Counted from the first letter of the stretch, positions 9,795-20,035 are shown. The stretch is DNA of 64,000 nucleotides from Burkholderia vietnamiensis LMG 10929 (GCF_000959445.1 NZ_CP009631.1:2294001-2358000); one strand, 5' to 3'. Notes: a model not told the origin generated them from the letters alone. Numbers and translations: made by a program.

Positions 9795-10535
9795 ATGTCT
9801 CAGCGAATTGCGTACGTAACAGGCGGCATGGGCGGCATCGGCACCAGTATTTGCCAGCGTCTGTCGAAAGACGGCTTCAAGGTGGTGGCGGGTTGCGGCC
9901 CGAACTCGCCGCGCCGGGTGAAATGGCTCGAGGAACAGAAGGCACTCGGCTACGATTTCATCGCGTCTGAAGGTAACGTCGGCGACTGGGACTCGACCAA
10001 GGCAGCGTTCGACAAGGTCAAGGCCGAAGTCGGCGAGGTCGACGTGCTGGTCAACAACGCGGGCATCACGCGCGACGTCGTGTTCCGCAAGATGACGCAC
10101 GAAGACTGGACGGCCGTGATCGACACCAATCTGACGAGCCTGTTCAACGTGACGAAACAGGTGATCGACGGGATGGTCGAGCGCGGCTGGGGCCGCATCG
10201 TCAACATTTCGTCGGTGAACGGCCAGAAGGGGCAATTCGGCCAGACCAACTATTCGACCGCGAAGGCCGGCATTCACGGCTTCACGATGGCGCTCGCACA
10301 GGAAGTTGCAACGAAGGGCGTGACGGTCAACACCGTGTCGCCCGGCTACATCGGCACCGACATGGTCAAGGCGATCCGTCCGGACGTACTGGAGAAGATC
10401 GTCGCGACGATTCCGGTGCGCCGTCTCGGCGCGCCGGAGGAAATCGGCTCGATCGTCGCGTGGCTCGCGTCGAACGACTCCGGTTTCGCGACCGGCGCCG
10501 ACTTCTCGCTGAACGGCGGCCTGCACATGGGCTGA
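9795..10535 (+). CDS. phbB: NADPH-dependent acetoacetyl-CoA reductase
   Basis: The 246-residue short-chain dehydrogenase reduces acetoacetyl-CoA to (R)-3-hydroxybutyryl-CoA. It shows the Rossmann motif TGGMGGIG near residue 7, NNAG near 90, Ser140, and the YSTAK catalytic pair Tyr153/Lys157. GGAGAGAG lies upstream of ATG 9795. The order thiolase-reductase after the synthase is the classic PHB operon. The final segment SLNGGLHMG is typical for PhaB. Confidence 0.95.
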   Translation: MSQRIAYVTGGMGGIGTSICQRLSKDGFKVVAGCGPNSPRRVKWLEEQKALGYDFIASEGNVGDWDSTKAAFDKVKAEVGEVDVLVNNAGITRDVVFRKMTHEDWTAVIDTNLTSLFNVTKQVIDGMVERGWGRIVNISSVNGQKGQFGQTNYSTAKAGIHGFTMALAQEVATKGVTVNTVSPGYIGTDMVKAIRPDVLEKIVATIPVRRLGAPEEIGSIVAWLASNDSGFATGADFSLNGGLHMG

Positions 10536-10587
10536 ACGGGCCGGCTGCGTGGGCCGGATGGCCGCGCAGCCGGGCCCTTCCGAAGGC

Positions 10588-10615
10588 CCCCGCCACCCGG
10601 CTTCGGGCGGCGGGG
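10588..10615 (+). other. GC-rich stem-loop between phbB and phaR
   Basis: CCCCGCC-a-CCCG pairs with CGGG-c-GGCGGGG around a short loop. There is no T-run, so it is not a classic terminator; it may attenuate or protect the phbB mRNA 3' end upstream of phaR. Confidence 0.4.
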
Positions 10616-10653
10616 ATTCGTCACTTGCGCTACGCTGGACTCAAAGGCGTTAC

Positions 10654-11220
10654 ATGACTACTACAAAGAAGACGGCCGAGCGGCTCATCAAGAAGTACCC
10701 GAACCGCCGGCTCTACGATACCGAGACGAGCACGTACATCACGCTGACCGACGTCAAGCAGCTCGTGCTGGAACAGGAGGACTTCAAGGTCGTCGATGCG
10801 AAATCCAACGAAGACCTGACGCGCAGCATCCTGCTGCAGATCATCCTCGAAGAGGAGAGCGGCGGCGTGCCGATGTTCTCGTCGTCGATGCTGTCGCAGA
10901 TCATCCGTTTCTACGGTCACGCGATGCAGGGGATGATGGGCACCTACCTGGAAAAGAACATCCAGGCCTTCATCGACATCCAGCACAAGCTCGCGGATCA
11001 ATCGAAGAACCTCTACGAAGGCAACGCGATGAATCCGGAGGTCTGGTCGCAGTTCATGAACATGCAGGCGCCGATGATGCAGGGGATGATGACGAGCTAC
11101 ATCGAGCAGTCGAAGAACATGTTCGTGCAGATGCAGGAGCAGATGCAGAACCAGGCAAAGTCGATGTTCAGCACGTTCCCGTTCAAGCAGCCGGGCGCGC
11201 CGGAGCCGGAAAAGAAGTAA
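10654..11220 (+). CDS. phaR: PHB synthesis repressor PhaR
   Basis: The 188-residue protein begins with a basic stretch followed by IKKYPNRRLYDTETSTYITL, the signature of the PHB/PHA accumulation regulator DNA-binding domain, then a phasin-binding PHB_acc-like segment and a Met/Gln-rich C-terminus. PhaR proteins sense PHB granules and repress phasin and their own genes when polymer is absent. ATG 10654 is chosen because the conserved domain starts there; an upstream in-frame ATG at 10549 adds residues with no conservation signature. Confidence 0.93.
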   Translation: MTTTKKTAERLIKKYPNRRLYDTETSTYITLTDVKQLVLEQEDFKVVDAKSNEDLTRSILLQIILEEESGGVPMFSSSMLSQIIRFYGHAMQGMMGTYLEKNIQAFIDIQHKLADQSKNLYEGNAMNPEVWSQFMNMQAPMMQGMMTSYIEQSKNMFVQMQEQMQNQAKSMFSTFPFKQPGAPEPEKK

Positions 11221-11295
11221 GGCCGTCGCCTGCGCGGCGGCGTGCAACGTTCAGCGGCGGGTCGGCGCAAGGCCGGCACGCCGTGCCGGTTTTGC

Positions 11296-11550
11296 TCACA
11301 GGGCGATATCGAGGTCCTGATCGTCGTCCGACGGCGGCAGATCGAGCACGAGTTTCACCGCGCTGTAGTTCGCCTTCAGCGAAAACACGCGGCCGATCAC
11401 GAGAAACGTCTGCCGCGAATTCTCCAGCTCGACGAAGTCGCCGGGTTGCGGCACCTGTGCGCCCTGATCGTACGAAAAGCTCGTGCTGGTCTGTTCACCG
11501 ATGGTTTCGGCGGCGTGCTCGGTGAATTCGATCGTGATGTGCGTGGTCAT
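11296..11550 (-). CDS. Conserved hypothetical protein, 84 residues
   Basis: ATG 11550 begins MTTHITIEFTEHA; the longer in-frame start at 11676 would lack a binding site. The short protein is beta-rich, contains GDFVELENSRQTFLVIGR-like strands and ends in an acidic DDDQDLDIAL tail. I do not recognise a domain. It is convergent with phaR and divergent from rimO. Confidence 0.65.
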   Translation of the reverse strand: MTTHITIEFTEHAAETIGEQTSTSFSYDQGAQVPQPGDFVELENSRQTFLVIGRVFSLKANYSAVKLVLDLPPSDDDQDLDIAL

Positions 11551-11776
11551 GCGGATTCCGTTGGGAAAGTAAAAAAGCGGACGCTGCGATTTTCGCATGA
11601 GGGCGGGGCGGCGGAGCGCTTCGGTGTGGGCGGGAACGCGAGCCTCGGCGGCGTGTCGCATTTGCGGGGCACGCATTTTGGGGCCACTGCGGGCGGTGCG
11701 CTGCCGCCGGTTTTGTCTCGCTCACCCCTAAATCGCTGTAAACTCTCGCTTTTGCCGCCACGCCCCCACATTCCAG

Positions 11777-13138
11777 ATGTCCCAGTCCCCCAAAGTAGGC
11801 TTCGTGTCGCTCGGTTGTCCGAAAGCCCTCGTCGACTCCGAGCAAATCATCACGCAGCTGCGCGCCGAAGGTTATGAAATCTCCGGCACCTACGACGGCG
11901 CCGATCTCGTCGTCGTCAACACCTGCGGTTTCATCGACGAAGCCGTGCAGGAAAGCCTCGACGCGATCGGCGAGGCGCTGACCGAGAACGGCAAGGTGAT
12001 CGTCACCGGCTGCCTCGGCGCGAAGTCGAGCGCGAGCGGCTCCAACCTGATCGAGGAAGTCCATCCGAAGGTGCTCGCCGTCACCGGCCCGCACGCGGTC
12101 GGCGAAGTGATGCAGGCCGTGCATTCGCATCTGCCGAAGCCGCACGACCCGTTCGTCGATCTCGTGCCGGCCGCCGGCATCAAGCTCACGCCGCGCCACT
12201 ACGCGTATCTGAAGATCTCGGAAGGCTGCAACCACCGCTGCACGTTCTGCATCATCCCGTCGATGCGCGGCGATCTCGTGTCGCGTCCGGTCGCCGAAGT
12301 GATGCTCGAAGCCGAGAACCTGTTCAAGTCCGGCGTGAAGGAGCTGCTCGTGATCTCGCAGGACACGAGCGCATACGGCGTCGACGTGAAGTACCGCACG
12401 GGCTTCTGGAACGGCAAGCCGATCAAGACCCGCATGACCGACCTCGTCGCCGCGCTCGGCGAACTCGCCGCCCAGTACGGCGCGTGGGTGCGCCTGCACT
12501 ACGTGTATCCGTATCCGAGCGTCGACGAAGTGATTCCGCTGATGGCCGAAGGCCCGTTCAAGGGCCACGTGCTGCCGTATCTCGACGTGCCGTTCCAGCA
12601 TGCGCATCCGGACGTGCTCAAGCGCATGAAGCGCCCGGCCAACGCCGAGAAGGTGCTCGAGCGCGTGCAGAAGTGGCGCGAGATCTGTCCGGACCTGACG
12701 ATCCGCAGCACGTTCATCGCCGGCTTCCCCGGCGAGACGGAAGCGCAGTTCGAAACGCTGCTCGACTTCATCCGTGAAGCGGAGCTTGACCGCGTCGGCT
12801 GCTTCGCGTATTCGCCGGTCGAAGGCGCGACCGCCAACGAACTCGACGGCGCGCTGCCGGACGACGTGCGCGAGGAGCGCCGCGCGCGCTTCATGGAAGT
12901 GGCCGAGGAAGTGTCGGCGCGGCGCATGCAGCGCAAGGTCGGCAAGACGCTGAAGGTGCTGATCGACGAAGTCGGCAACGAGGGCGGCATCGGCCGCACG
13001 GCGGCGGATGCGCCGGAGATCGACGGCGTCGTCTACGTCGAGCCGGCGGCGAAGGCATCGAAGCGCTACAAGGTCGGCGATTTCGTGTCGGTGAAGATCA
13101 CCGGCGCGGACGGCCACGACCTGTGGGGCGAGGTCTAG
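11777..13138 (+). CDS. rimO: Ribosomal protein S12 methylthiotransferase RimO
   Basis: The 453-residue radical-SAM enzyme methylthiolates the conserved Asp of ribosomal protein S12. The N-terminal UPF0004 domain carries three cysteines (SLGCPK, NTCGF, TGCLG) for the auxiliary Fe-S cluster. The radical-SAM cluster is CNHRCTFC with cysteines 151, 155 and 158, and a TRAM domain ends the protein. [12 protein letters not shown] and the downstream GFPGETE motif distinguish RimO from MiaB. The next gene starts 3 bp after the stop. Confidence 0.95.
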   Translation: MSQSPKVGFVSLGCPKALVDSEQIITQLRAEGYEISGTYDGADLVVVNTCGFIDEAVQESLDAIGEALTENGKVIVTGCLGAKSSASGSNLIEEVHPKVLAVTGPHAVGEVMQAVHSHLPKPHDPFVDLVPAAGIKLTPRHYAYLKISEGCNHRCTFCIIPSMRGDLVSRPVAEVMLEAENLFKSGVKELLVISQDTSAYGVDVKYRTGFWNGKPIKTRMTDLVAALGELAAQYGAWVRLHYVYPYPSVDEVIPLMAEGPFKGHVLPYLDVPFQHAHPDVLKRMKRPANAEKVLERVQKWREICPDLTIRSTFIAGFPGETEAQFETLLDFIREAELDRVGCFAYSPVEGATANELDGALPDDVREERRARFMEVAEEVSARRMQRKVGKTLKVLIDEVGNEGGIGRTAADAPEIDGVVYVEPAAKASKRYKVGDFVSVKITGADGHDLWGEV

Positions 13139-13141
13139 GCG

Positions 13142-14068
13142 ATGAGCGCCGCGGTTCCGGAGATACTCGCGTTCGGCGAAGCGATGATCGAATTCAATCA
13201 GTCGCAGCCGGGCCGTCCGGAATTCCTGCAGGGTTTCGGCGGCGACACGTCGAACTTCTGCATCGCCGCGGCGCGCCAGGGCGCGTCGACCGGCTTCGTG
13301 TCGGCGATCGGCGACGATCCGTTCGGCCGCCTGCTGGCCGGGATGTGGGCAGACGAGCACGTCGACACGCGCTACGTGCGCGTCGACCGCAGCGCGCCCA
13401 CCGGCGTCTACTTCGTCACGCATGGGCCTGACGGCCATCAGTTCGATTACCTGCGCGCGGGCTCCGCGGCGAGCCGCTATACGGCGGCCGACCTGCCGCT
13501 CGATGCGCTGGCCGCCGCGAAGGCCGTGCACCTGTCGGGCATCAGCGTGGCGATCAGCACGGCCGCATGCGATGCGGCGTTCGCGGCGATCGTCCACGCG
13601 CGCAGCAACGGCGCGCTGGTCAGCTTCGACACGAACCTGCGCCTGAAGCTGTGGCCGCTGGCGCGCGCCCGCGCGGTGATCCGCGAAGCGCTGTGCCACA
13701 CCGACATCTGCCTGCCGAGCTGGGACGACGTCGCCGCGCTCACCGGCGCGAACGATCGCGACGCGATCGTCGACGCGATGCTCGAACTCGGGCCGCAGAT
13801 CGTCGCGCTGAAGCTCGGCCGCGAAGGCGCGTATGTGGCGACGCCGGGCGAACGGCGCGTGGTGCCGGGCTTCGCGGTCGAGGCCGTCGATGCGACGGGC
13901 GCCGGCGATTGCTTCGGCGGTGCGTTCGTCGCGCGGATCGTCGCGGGCGACGATCCGTTCGCCGCCGCGCGTTATGCGAACGCAGCGGCGGCGCTGTCGA
14001 CCACCGGCTACGGCGCGGTCGCGCCGATTCCGCATCGCGACGCGGTCGAACGCTTGCTGCGGGGCTGA
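13142..14068 (+). CDS. kdgK: PfkB-family sugar kinase, probably 2-keto-3-deoxygluconate kinase
   Basis: This 308-residue protein has the ribokinase fold signatures: GGDTSNFCIAAARQG near the N-terminus and the C-terminal DATGAGD at residues 250-256 with the catalytic base Asp256. The start FGEAMIEFNQ and the early GGD/N motif fit KdgK, which phosphorylates 2-dehydro-3-deoxygluconate in the Entner-Doudoroff-linked branch. No other gene of that pathway is adjacent, so substrate specificity is inferred from sequence pattern only. Confidence 0.8.
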   Translation: MSAAVPEILAFGEAMIEFNQSQPGRPEFLQGFGGDTSNFCIAAARQGASTGFVSAIGDDPFGRLLAGMWADEHVDTRYVRVDRSAPTGVYFVTHGPDGHQFDYLRAGSAASRYTAADLPLDALAAAKAVHLSGISVAISTAACDAAFAAIVHARSNGALVSFDTNLRLKLWPLARARAVIREALCHTDICLPSWDDVAALTGANDRDAIVDAMLELGPQIVALKLGREGAYVATPGERRVVPGFAVEAVDATGAGDCFGGAFVARIVAGDDPFAAARYANAAAALSTTGYGAVAPIPHRDAVERLLRG

Positions 14069-14130
14069 CGTCGATGGCCGGGATACGGCCGCGATTTTCG
14101 AGCGAATCTGAAGGAAGGGAGCAACACAAC

Positions 14131-14673
14131 GTGCGGCAATACAAGCAATGGCAACGGACGCTGGCGCTGGCCGGCGTGCTTGCGGCGAGCCTCGCGCTGC
14201 CGCGCGCGGTCGTCGCGCAGGCGGTCGCGCCGGGCATGCAGACGGACGAAGCGGCGCCCGCCCGGCCGCTGCGGCCCAATCCCGAATTCGCGCGCCTGCC
14301 GCGCTACGAAGGCATGCTCGGCGACCGCCCGATCGTCGCGCATCTCGGCCCGAAGACGGACGAGGAGGGCGTGCACGGCGAATACCAGTTCGTCGATACG
14401 GGTGAGGTGATCCTGCTCGCCGGCGATCGCGACGGCGACACGCTCGAAGTCGAGGAATCGAACGACGGCACCAACATCACCGGAGTATGGGTCGGCCGCT
14501 TCGATGCGACCGGCGACCTGAAGGCCGACCGGATGAACGCCGACGAATCGGACCCGCAACCGGTCGTGCTGCGCGCCGCGCCCGGCGCGCGTGCGGCGCT
14601 GCAGGTGCGCGACGGCCGCGTGCAGGAAATCGAGACCGTCGGCGGCGTCGTCAACCTGCGTACCGACGACTGA
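14131..14673 (+). CDS. Putative exported protein, 180 residues
   Basis: From GTG 14131, preceded by AAGGAAGGGAG, the protein starts with a basic segment and a hydrophobic stretch ending LPRAVVAQA, a typical Sec signal peptide with cleavage near residue 30. The mature part is acidic and soluble with beta-strand character (VILLAGDRDGDTLEVEESNDG). An in-frame ATG at 14074 would bury the signal peptide 19 residues in. I do not recognise a family. Confidence 0.7.
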   Translation: MRQYKQWQRTLALAGVLAASLALPRAVVAQAVAPGMQTDEAAPARPLRPNPEFARLPRYEGMLGDRPIVAHLGPKTDEEGVHGEYQFVDTGEVILLAGDRDGDTLEVEESNDGTNITGVWVGRFDATGDLKADRMNADESDPQPVVLRAAPGARAALQVRDGRVQEIETVGGVVNLRTDD

Positions 14674-14782
14674 GCACCCGCTGGCTCGGCGCGCGCGGCG
14701 CGCATTGTATCGGGCCAAGCGCGGCGAATTTGACTACCCTAGCGACATCTTTCGCAACCGAGCCTCTTACCGGCCTGCCGAC

Positions 14783-15967
14783 ATGACTGCATCCAATCCG
14801 AAGCGCGCCCTCCAGACCCGTATCGTTCAACCCGACGATGTCATTCCGGACGGCTTCCGTTCGTTCGTGCCGCCGGTCGCGCGCGCGTCGACGGTCGTGT
14901 TCCCCGATCTCGCGACGATGCGCGCGCTCGTCTGGCACAACGACAACCAGTGGCGCTACGGGCTGCACGCGACGCCGACCTCGCTCGCGCTCGCGCAGCG
15001 GCTCGCCGAGATCGAGGGCGGCACGCACGCGTTGCTGCAGCCGTCGGGCCTCGCGTCGATCACCAACGTCTATTTCGGCGTCGTCAAGGCGGGCGACGAC
15101 GTGCTGATCCCGCACAACGTCTACGGCCCGAACGCCGATCTGGGCAACTGGCTCGCGAAGGACTTCGGCATCAGCGTGCGCTTCTACGATCCGCTCGTCG
15201 GCGCGGGGATTGCCGATCTGATCCAGCCGAACACGCGGCTGATCTGGATCGAGGCGCCGGGCTCGGTGACGATGGAAGTGCCCGACGTGAGCGCGATCAC
15301 GTCGGTGGCGCGCGCGCGCGGCATCGTCACCGCGATCGACAACACCTATTCGGCCGGGCTCGCGTTCAAGCCGTTCGAGCATGGCGTCGACATTTCCGTG
15401 CAGGCGCTGACCAAGTATCAATCGGGCGGCAGCGACGTGCTGATGGGCGCGACGATCACCGCGAACGCCGAGCTGCACGCGCAGCTGAAGCTCGCGCGGA
15501 TGCGCTGCGGGATCGGCGTGTCGGTCGACGATTGTTCGCTCGTGCTGCGCAGCCTGCCGAGCCTGCAGGTGCGCTTCGACGCACACGGCAAGAGCGCGCT
15601 CGCGCTCGCGCAATGGCTGAAGACGCGCCCGGAGATCGCGACCGTCCTGCATCCGCAATTGCCCGATTGCCCGGGGCACGCGTCGTTCATGCGCGACTTC
15701 ACCGGCGCCGGCGGGTTGTTCTCGGTGGTGTTCGACGAACGCTACGACAGCGCGCAGATCGATCGTTTCGTCGAAGCGCTCGAGCTGTTCGCGATCGGCT
15801 GGAGCTGGGGCGGCGCGTGCAGTCTTGCGATGCCTTACGACGTCGCGTCGATGCGCACGAACTGGCCGCATCGCGGCACGCTCGTGCGGTTCTACGTCGG
15901 CCTGGAGGATGAAGGCGATCTGCGCGCGGACATCGAGCGCGCGATGCAGACAACGCTCGGCAGCTGA
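14783..15967 (+). CDS. metC: Cystathionine beta-lyase
   Basis: The 394-residue PLP enzyme of the Cys/Met metabolism family cleaves cystathionine to homocysteine, pyruvate and ammonia in methionine synthesis. The PLP lysine is Lys211 in LTKYQSGGSD; YGLHATPT and the DNTYSAGL segment are other family motifs. ATG 14783 is favoured because conserved sequence begins soon after; the frame is open further upstream. The GGSDVLMG pattern fits MetC rather than MetB or MetZ. Confidence 0.88.
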   Translation: MTASNPKRALQTRIVQPDDVIPDGFRSFVPPVARASTVVFPDLATMRALVWHNDNQWRYGLHATPTSLALAQRLAEIEGGTHALLQPSGLASITNVYFGVVKAGDDVLIPHNVYGPNADLGNWLAKDFGISVRFYDPLVGAGIADLIQPNTRLIWIEAPGSVTMEVPDVSAITSVARARGIVTAIDNTYSAGLAFKPFEHGVDISVQALTKYQSGGSDVLMGATITANAELHAQLKLARMRCGIGVSVDDCSLVLRSLPSLQVRFDAHGKSALALAQWLKTRPEIATVLHPQLPDCPGHASFMRDFTGAGGLFSVVFDERYDSAQIDRFVEALELFAIGWSWGGACSLAMPYDVASMRTNWPHRGTLVRFYVGLEDEGDLRADIERAMQTTLGS

Positions 15968-16007
15968 CGCAGCCGCAGCACCCGACGCACCCGACGCACC
16001 CGACGCG

Positions 16008-16056
16008 GAAAACGAAACGCCGACGCGATCGAGTATCGCGCCGGCGTTTTCGTTTC
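16008..16056. terminator. Bidirectional terminator between metC and serB
   Basis: An imperfect long inverted repeat built from GAAAACGAAACGCCG and CCGGCGTTTTCGTTTC lies between the convergent metC and serB stops; both arms carry A/T-rich outer ends. Confidence 0.7.
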
Positions 16057-16069
16057 TGCCGCGTGCCGC

Positions 16070-16915
16070 TCAGAACAGCCGCAGCAGCCCGTCCAGCCCG
16101 ACGTGATCGAACGCGACGGTTGCCGCCTCGCGCACCACGGGCTTCGCATGGAACGCAACCGACAGCCCGGCCTCGGACATCATCTTGAGGTCGTTCGACC
16201 CGTCGCCCATCGCGATCGCGCGACCGGGCTCGAGGCCGAGCGACGCGCAGGTCTCGCGCAGCAAGCGCGCCTTCACGTCGGCGTTGACGATCTCGCCGAG
16301 CACCTTGCCGGTCAGCTTGCCGTCGACGATCTCGAGCGTGTTCGCATGCGCGTAGTCGAGGCCGAGGCGCGCCTTCAGGCGTTCGGTGAAGAACGTGAAG
16401 CCGCCCGACACGAGCAACGTTTTCAGGCCCGCGGCCTTCACGCCGGCGAGCATCGTCTCGGCGCCCGGCGACAGTTGCAGCCGTTCTTCGTACACGCGCT
16501 CGAGCGCATGCGCGTCGAGCCCGGCGAGCAGCGCGACGCGGCGCGTCAGGCTCTCGTTGAAGTCGCGGATCTCGCCGCGCATCGACGCTTCGGTGATCTC
16601 CGCGACCTGCGTTTTCAGCCCGCAGAAGTCGGCGATCTCGTCGATGCATTCGATCGTGATCAGCGTCGAATCCATGTCCATCACGACGAGCCCGAAATCG
16701 CCGAGCGTGCGCCCGGCATCGACGAAGCCGAAGTCGAGCGCGTGCGTGCCGCAGTACGCGTCGATATCGAGCCGCTGCGCGGGATTCGCGTTTTCGATGC
16801 GCAGCGCGTGATCGTCGGTCTGCACGATGCGGGTGCCGCGCGACAGCGCGAGCAGCGGTTTGTGATGGGCGTCCGACAGCGGCGCGAGACTCTGGATGAC
16901 GAGGTTGTGGGTCAT
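16070..16915 (-). CDS. serB: Phosphoserine phosphatase
   Basis: This 281-residue HAD-family enzyme makes L-serine from phosphoserine. The nucleophile motif DMDST starts at Asp80, with Asp82 as acid/base; SGGF and GDGSND provide the later HAD motifs. The N-terminal 75 residues form the ACT-like regulatory part typical of proteobacterial SerB. ATG 16915 opens the conserved sequence; the frame continues upstream without a binding site. Confidence 0.93.
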   Translation of the reverse strand: MTHNLVIQSLAPLSDAHHKPLLALSRGTRIVQTDDHALRIENANPAQRLDIDAYCGTHALDFGFVDAGRTLGDFGLVVMDMDSTLITIECIDEIADFCGLKTQVAEITEASMRGEIRDFNESLTRRVALLAGLDAHALERVYEERLQLSPGAETMLAGVKAAGLKTLLVSGGFTFFTERLKARLGLDYAHANTLEIVDGKLTGKVLGEIVNADVKARLLRETCASLGLEPGRAIAMGDGSNDLKMMSEAGLSVAFHAKPVVREAATVAFDHVGLDGLLRLF

Positions 16916-17051
16916 GACGGAATGATTGAAAGCGAATGAAACGCGTGTGCGGCCGCGGCGCCGCCGGCGTGCGGCGCTGCTGCGTCGAGAACGCGCCATT
17001 GTATCCGGTTGGTATCCGGCCGGGCCGCGATCGGCTTGGGGCGCTATTCCA

Positions 17052-17993
17052 CTATCTCCGTTCCGAGCGGTCCCAGTACGGCGGGTCGCCAAAGTGTTCG
17101 GCCAGGAACCCGATGAACGCGAGCGTCTTCAGCGGCACGTGCGCGCGGCTCGGATAGACGGCCCAGACGGCGACGTCGTCCGCGAACGGGTAGTCGTCCA
17201 GCACGGTGACGAGCGCGCCGCTCGCGAGCAGCGGGCCGACGTCCCAGGTCGACTTGATCGCGATGCCGAAGCCGTCGACGAGCGCTTCGCGGATCGCCTC
17301 GCCGTTGCTCGCGACCAGCCGCCCGCCGACGCGCACGGTCAGCGGCCCTTGCGGCGTGACGAACGACCAGTCGCGCTGATCGCCGAGGATCACGCATTCG
17401 TGCTGCGCGAGCTCGGCCGGATGGCGCGGCGTGCCGCGCTCGGCCAGATACGCGGGCGAGCAGCACAGCACGCGCCGGTTCGCTGCGAGCCGGCGCGCGA
17501 CCAGCGTCGAATCCTTCAGCGCGCCGAGCCGGATGGCGACGTCGTAGCCGTCGTCGACGAGGTCGACGATCTCGTCGGACAGCCGCAGGTCGAGCGACAC
17601 GGATGGATAGCGGCGCAGGAACGCCGGAATCACCGGCGCCACGTGCTGACGGCCGAACGACGACGACATCGACACCTTCAGCCGCCCATACGGCTCGCTG
17701 CGCCCGTGGCCGACGCAGGCGCGCGCGGCGTCGGCGGCCGACAGCAGCGCGTCGGCGCGGGCCATGAACACCTCGCCGTCCTGCGTGAGGCTGATGCGGC
17801 GGGTCGTGCGGTGCAGCAGCCGTGCGCCGAGCTGGCGCTCCAGCTGCGCGATGCGCGCGCTCGCCACTGCCGCCGACACGCCGAATTCGCGCCCGGCGGC
17901 GCTCACGTTCGCGAGCAGCGCGGCACGCACGAACAGGCCGACGTCGAGCAGATCGAGCGGCTTGTCGGGCGCCGGGACCGGATCGGATGACAT
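17052..17993 (-). CDS. LysR-family transcriptional regulator
   Basis: The 313-residue protein has an N-terminal winged helix-turn-helix (NVSAAGREFGVSAAVASARIAQLERQLGARLLHRTTR, near residues 29-65) and a LysR substrate-binding domain behind it. It is divergent from the dehydrogenase at 18117 with a 123-bp gap, the usual arrangement for a LysR regulator and its target. The HRTTRRISLT pattern belongs to the subgroup that often controls quinone oxidoreductase-like genes. Inducer unknown. Confidence 0.88.
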   Translation of the reverse strand: MSSDPVPAPDKPLDLLDVGLFVRAALLANVSAAGREFGVSAAVASARIAQLERQLGARLLHRTTRRISLTQDGEVFMARADALLSAADAARACVGHGRSEPYGRLKVSMSSSFGRQHVAPVIPAFLRRYPSVSLDLRLSDEIVDLVDDGYDVAIRLGALKDSTLVARRLAANRRVLCCSPAYLAERGTPRHPAELAQHECVILGDQRDWSFVTPQGPLTVRVGGRLVASNGEAIREALVDGFGIAIKSTWDVGPLLASGALVTVLDDYPFADDVAVWAVYPSRAHVPLKTLAFIGFLAEHFGDPPYWDRSERR

Positions 17994-18116
17994 TGTTCGG
18001 ATATTCCTGAAAATGTTTAAGGAAATATAGCGGTTTTCTCGAAGGATAGCGGGGTCTACGATCGTGGTCATGGGGCTGCGCCGTGGCCCGCCTGATTTCC
18101 GTGGAGGATGTTCGAG

Positions 18117-19133
18117 ATGAAAGCCGTTGGACTGACCCGTTACCTGCCGATCGACGATCCGCAGGCCCTCGTCGACGTCGAATTGCCGCAACCGGTGCCC
18201 GGTCCGCGCGACCTGCTCGTGAAGGTCGAGGCGATTTCGGTGAACCCGGTCGACACCAAGGTGCGCGCGCCGAAACCGCAGGTCGAGGAAGCACCGCGCG
18301 TGCTCGGCTGGGATGCGGCCGGCACCGTCGTCGCGGTGGGCGCCGACGTCACGCTGTTCCGGCCCGGCGACGCCGTGTTCTACGCGGGCAGCATCACGCG
18401 CCCCGGCGCGAACAGCGAATTCCATGCGGTCGACGAGCGGATCGCCGCGCGCAAGCCGGAGTCGCTCGATTTCGCGGCGGCCGCCGCGTTGCCGCTCACC
18501 GCGCTGACTGCCTGGGAGGCGCTGTTCGACCGGCTGCGCGTGTCGCCGCAGCGGGCAGACACCGGCAAGTCGGTGCTGATCATCGGCGGCGCGGGCGGGG
18601 TCGGCTCGATCGCGATCCAGCTGGCGAAGACGCTCGGCGGGCTGCACGTGATCGCGACCGCGTCGCGGCCGGTGTCGGCGGAATGGGTCCGCTCGCTCGG
18701 CGCAGACGACGTGGTCGACCATTTCGGCGACCTGCCGGCACAGTTGCGCGAGATCGGCCGTCCGAACGTCGACTACGTGCTGATCTTCAACGACACCGAC
18801 CGTCATTTCCCGGCCGCGGCCGAAGTCATCCGGCCGCAGGGCGGCATTTGCACGATCGTCGAAAACGCGAAGCCCATTCCGGTCGAGCTGCTGAAGGCGA
18901 AGAGCGCCGCGTTTCACTGGGAGTTCATGTTCACACGCGCGATGTTCGAGACGCCGGACATGATCGAGCAGCACAAGATCCTCAGCGAGGTCGCGCGGCT
19001 CGTCGACGGCGGCACGCTGCGCACGACGCTCGGCGAACAGCTCGGCACGATCAACGCCGCGAACCTGCGGCATGCGCACCGGATGCTCGAGGGCGGCCGC
19101 GCGATCGGCAAGCTGGTGCTCAGCGGCTTCTGA
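18117..19133 (+). CDS. Zinc-type alcohol dehydrogenase / quinone oxidoreductase family protein
   Basis: This 338-residue MDR-superfamily protein has GWDAAGTV near residue 63, the ATALPLTALTAWEALF-type helix and a Rossmann motif GGAGGVGS. It lacks the cysteine-rich structural zinc loop, so it probably reduces quinones or enones with NADPH rather than oxidising alcohols. GGAGG at 18103-18107 fits start ATG 18117; the ATG at 18108 would overlap the binding site. It is likely controlled by the divergent LysR gene. Confidence 0.85.
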   Translation: MKAVGLTRYLPIDDPQALVDVELPQPVPGPRDLLVKVEAISVNPVDTKVRAPKPQVEEAPRVLGWDAAGTVVAVGADVTLFRPGDAVFYAGSITRPGANSEFHAVDERIAARKPESLDFAAAAALPLTALTAWEALFDRLRVSPQRADTGKSVLIIGGAGGVGSIAIQLAKTLGGLHVIATASRPVSAEWVRSLGADDVVDHFGDLPAQLREIGRPNVDYVLIFNDTDRHFPAAAEVIRPQGGICTIVENAKPIPVELLKAKSAAFHWEFMFTRAMFETPDMIEQHKILSEVARLVDGGTLRTTLGEQLGTINAANLRHAHRMLEGGRAIGKLVLSGF

Positions 19134-19300
19134 GCGATCCGCGCGCGAAGCGCGTAAGGCAAGCGGCGTCGCGAGCGCAAGCGGGGTAACACCCGATGCG
19201 TTCGCGCCGCATCGCGTGCCGCTTGGCGGTAGACTGGCAGCGCATCATGCATCGAAAACCGCGCGGCATATGCGTGCCGCCGCAAGACAAGGAGGTCAGC

Positions 19301-19852
19301 ATGAGCCAACGCAGCTGGTCGGCCGCCGCATCGTGGTCGGCCGTGTTCGCCGTGGCGTGCGTCAGCGCGAGCGTATTCGCGGCGCCGCCGGTGAAGGGCA
19401 GCCTGACGGGCGGCGGGACGGGGCAGCTCGAATATACGGTCAAGGTCGACTCGAAGACCTTCGGCAACACGCAGGAGACCCGCAAGATCCGTTCGGGCGA
19501 AACCGACGACTTCAACTGGAAGTCGGTGCCGCCGGGCGGCGCGATCGCGATGCCGAACGGCTGCCCCAACGCCGACAACCTGCCGCGCGACGCCAACGGC
19601 GCGATGGTGCGTCAGACCCAGGTGCGGCTCGCGCCGTCGGTCGACGCGAAGGGCATCGCGAACGTTCAGCTGAGCTTCCAGGCGGCCGCGCCGAAGGGCA
19701 CGCGCAACGTCGGCGCGGGCGGCAAGTCGCTGCAGTGCCCGGACGTCGTGTCGGTGAGCCAGGTCAAGTGGGTGTCGATTCCGACCAACGGCGGCTCGAA
19801 GTCCGTCACGATGAGCGACGGTACCAAGGTCACCGTATCGATCAAGCACTGA
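19301..19852 (+). CDS. Putative exported protein, 183 residues
   Basis: AAGGAGG at 19289-19295 selects ATG 19301. Residues 1-28 form a signal peptide ending SVFAA. The mature part is Gly/Lys-rich and beta-rich, with two cysteines (near 88 and 147) that may form a disulphide, and the motif GETDDFNWKSVPPGG. I do not recognise a family with confidence. It stands alone between the dehydrogenase and the convergent fetB. Confidence 0.75.
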   Translation: MSQRSWSAAASWSAVFAVACVSASVFAAPPVKGSLTGGGTGQLEYTVKVDSKTFGNTQETRKIRSGETDDFNWKSVPPGGAIAMPNGCPNADNLPRDANGAMVRQTQVRLAPSVDAKGIANVQLSFQAAAPKGTRNVGAGGKSLQCPDVVSVSQVKWVSIPTNGGSKSVTMSDGTKVTVSIKH

Positions 19853-20035
19853 GGCCGGCCGCCGACCGGTGCGTGCGCAACCATCGCGGGTGCGCGCCGG
19901 CCGGCTGGCCGCTCGCCCGCCGCACTGCGTGACGTCATATGGCCGTCACGCAGCTGCGGCGCGGCGGTTCTTCTTCCCAGACGTCATTCCAACCCGATCA
20001 TGCATGCGCGCGCGGCGGCCTTGCCGCGTCACGCG

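Noticed and set aside
11495..14035. Long antisense ORF opposite rimO and kdgK
   Set aside because: Same effect; both forward genes have recognisable active-site motifs.
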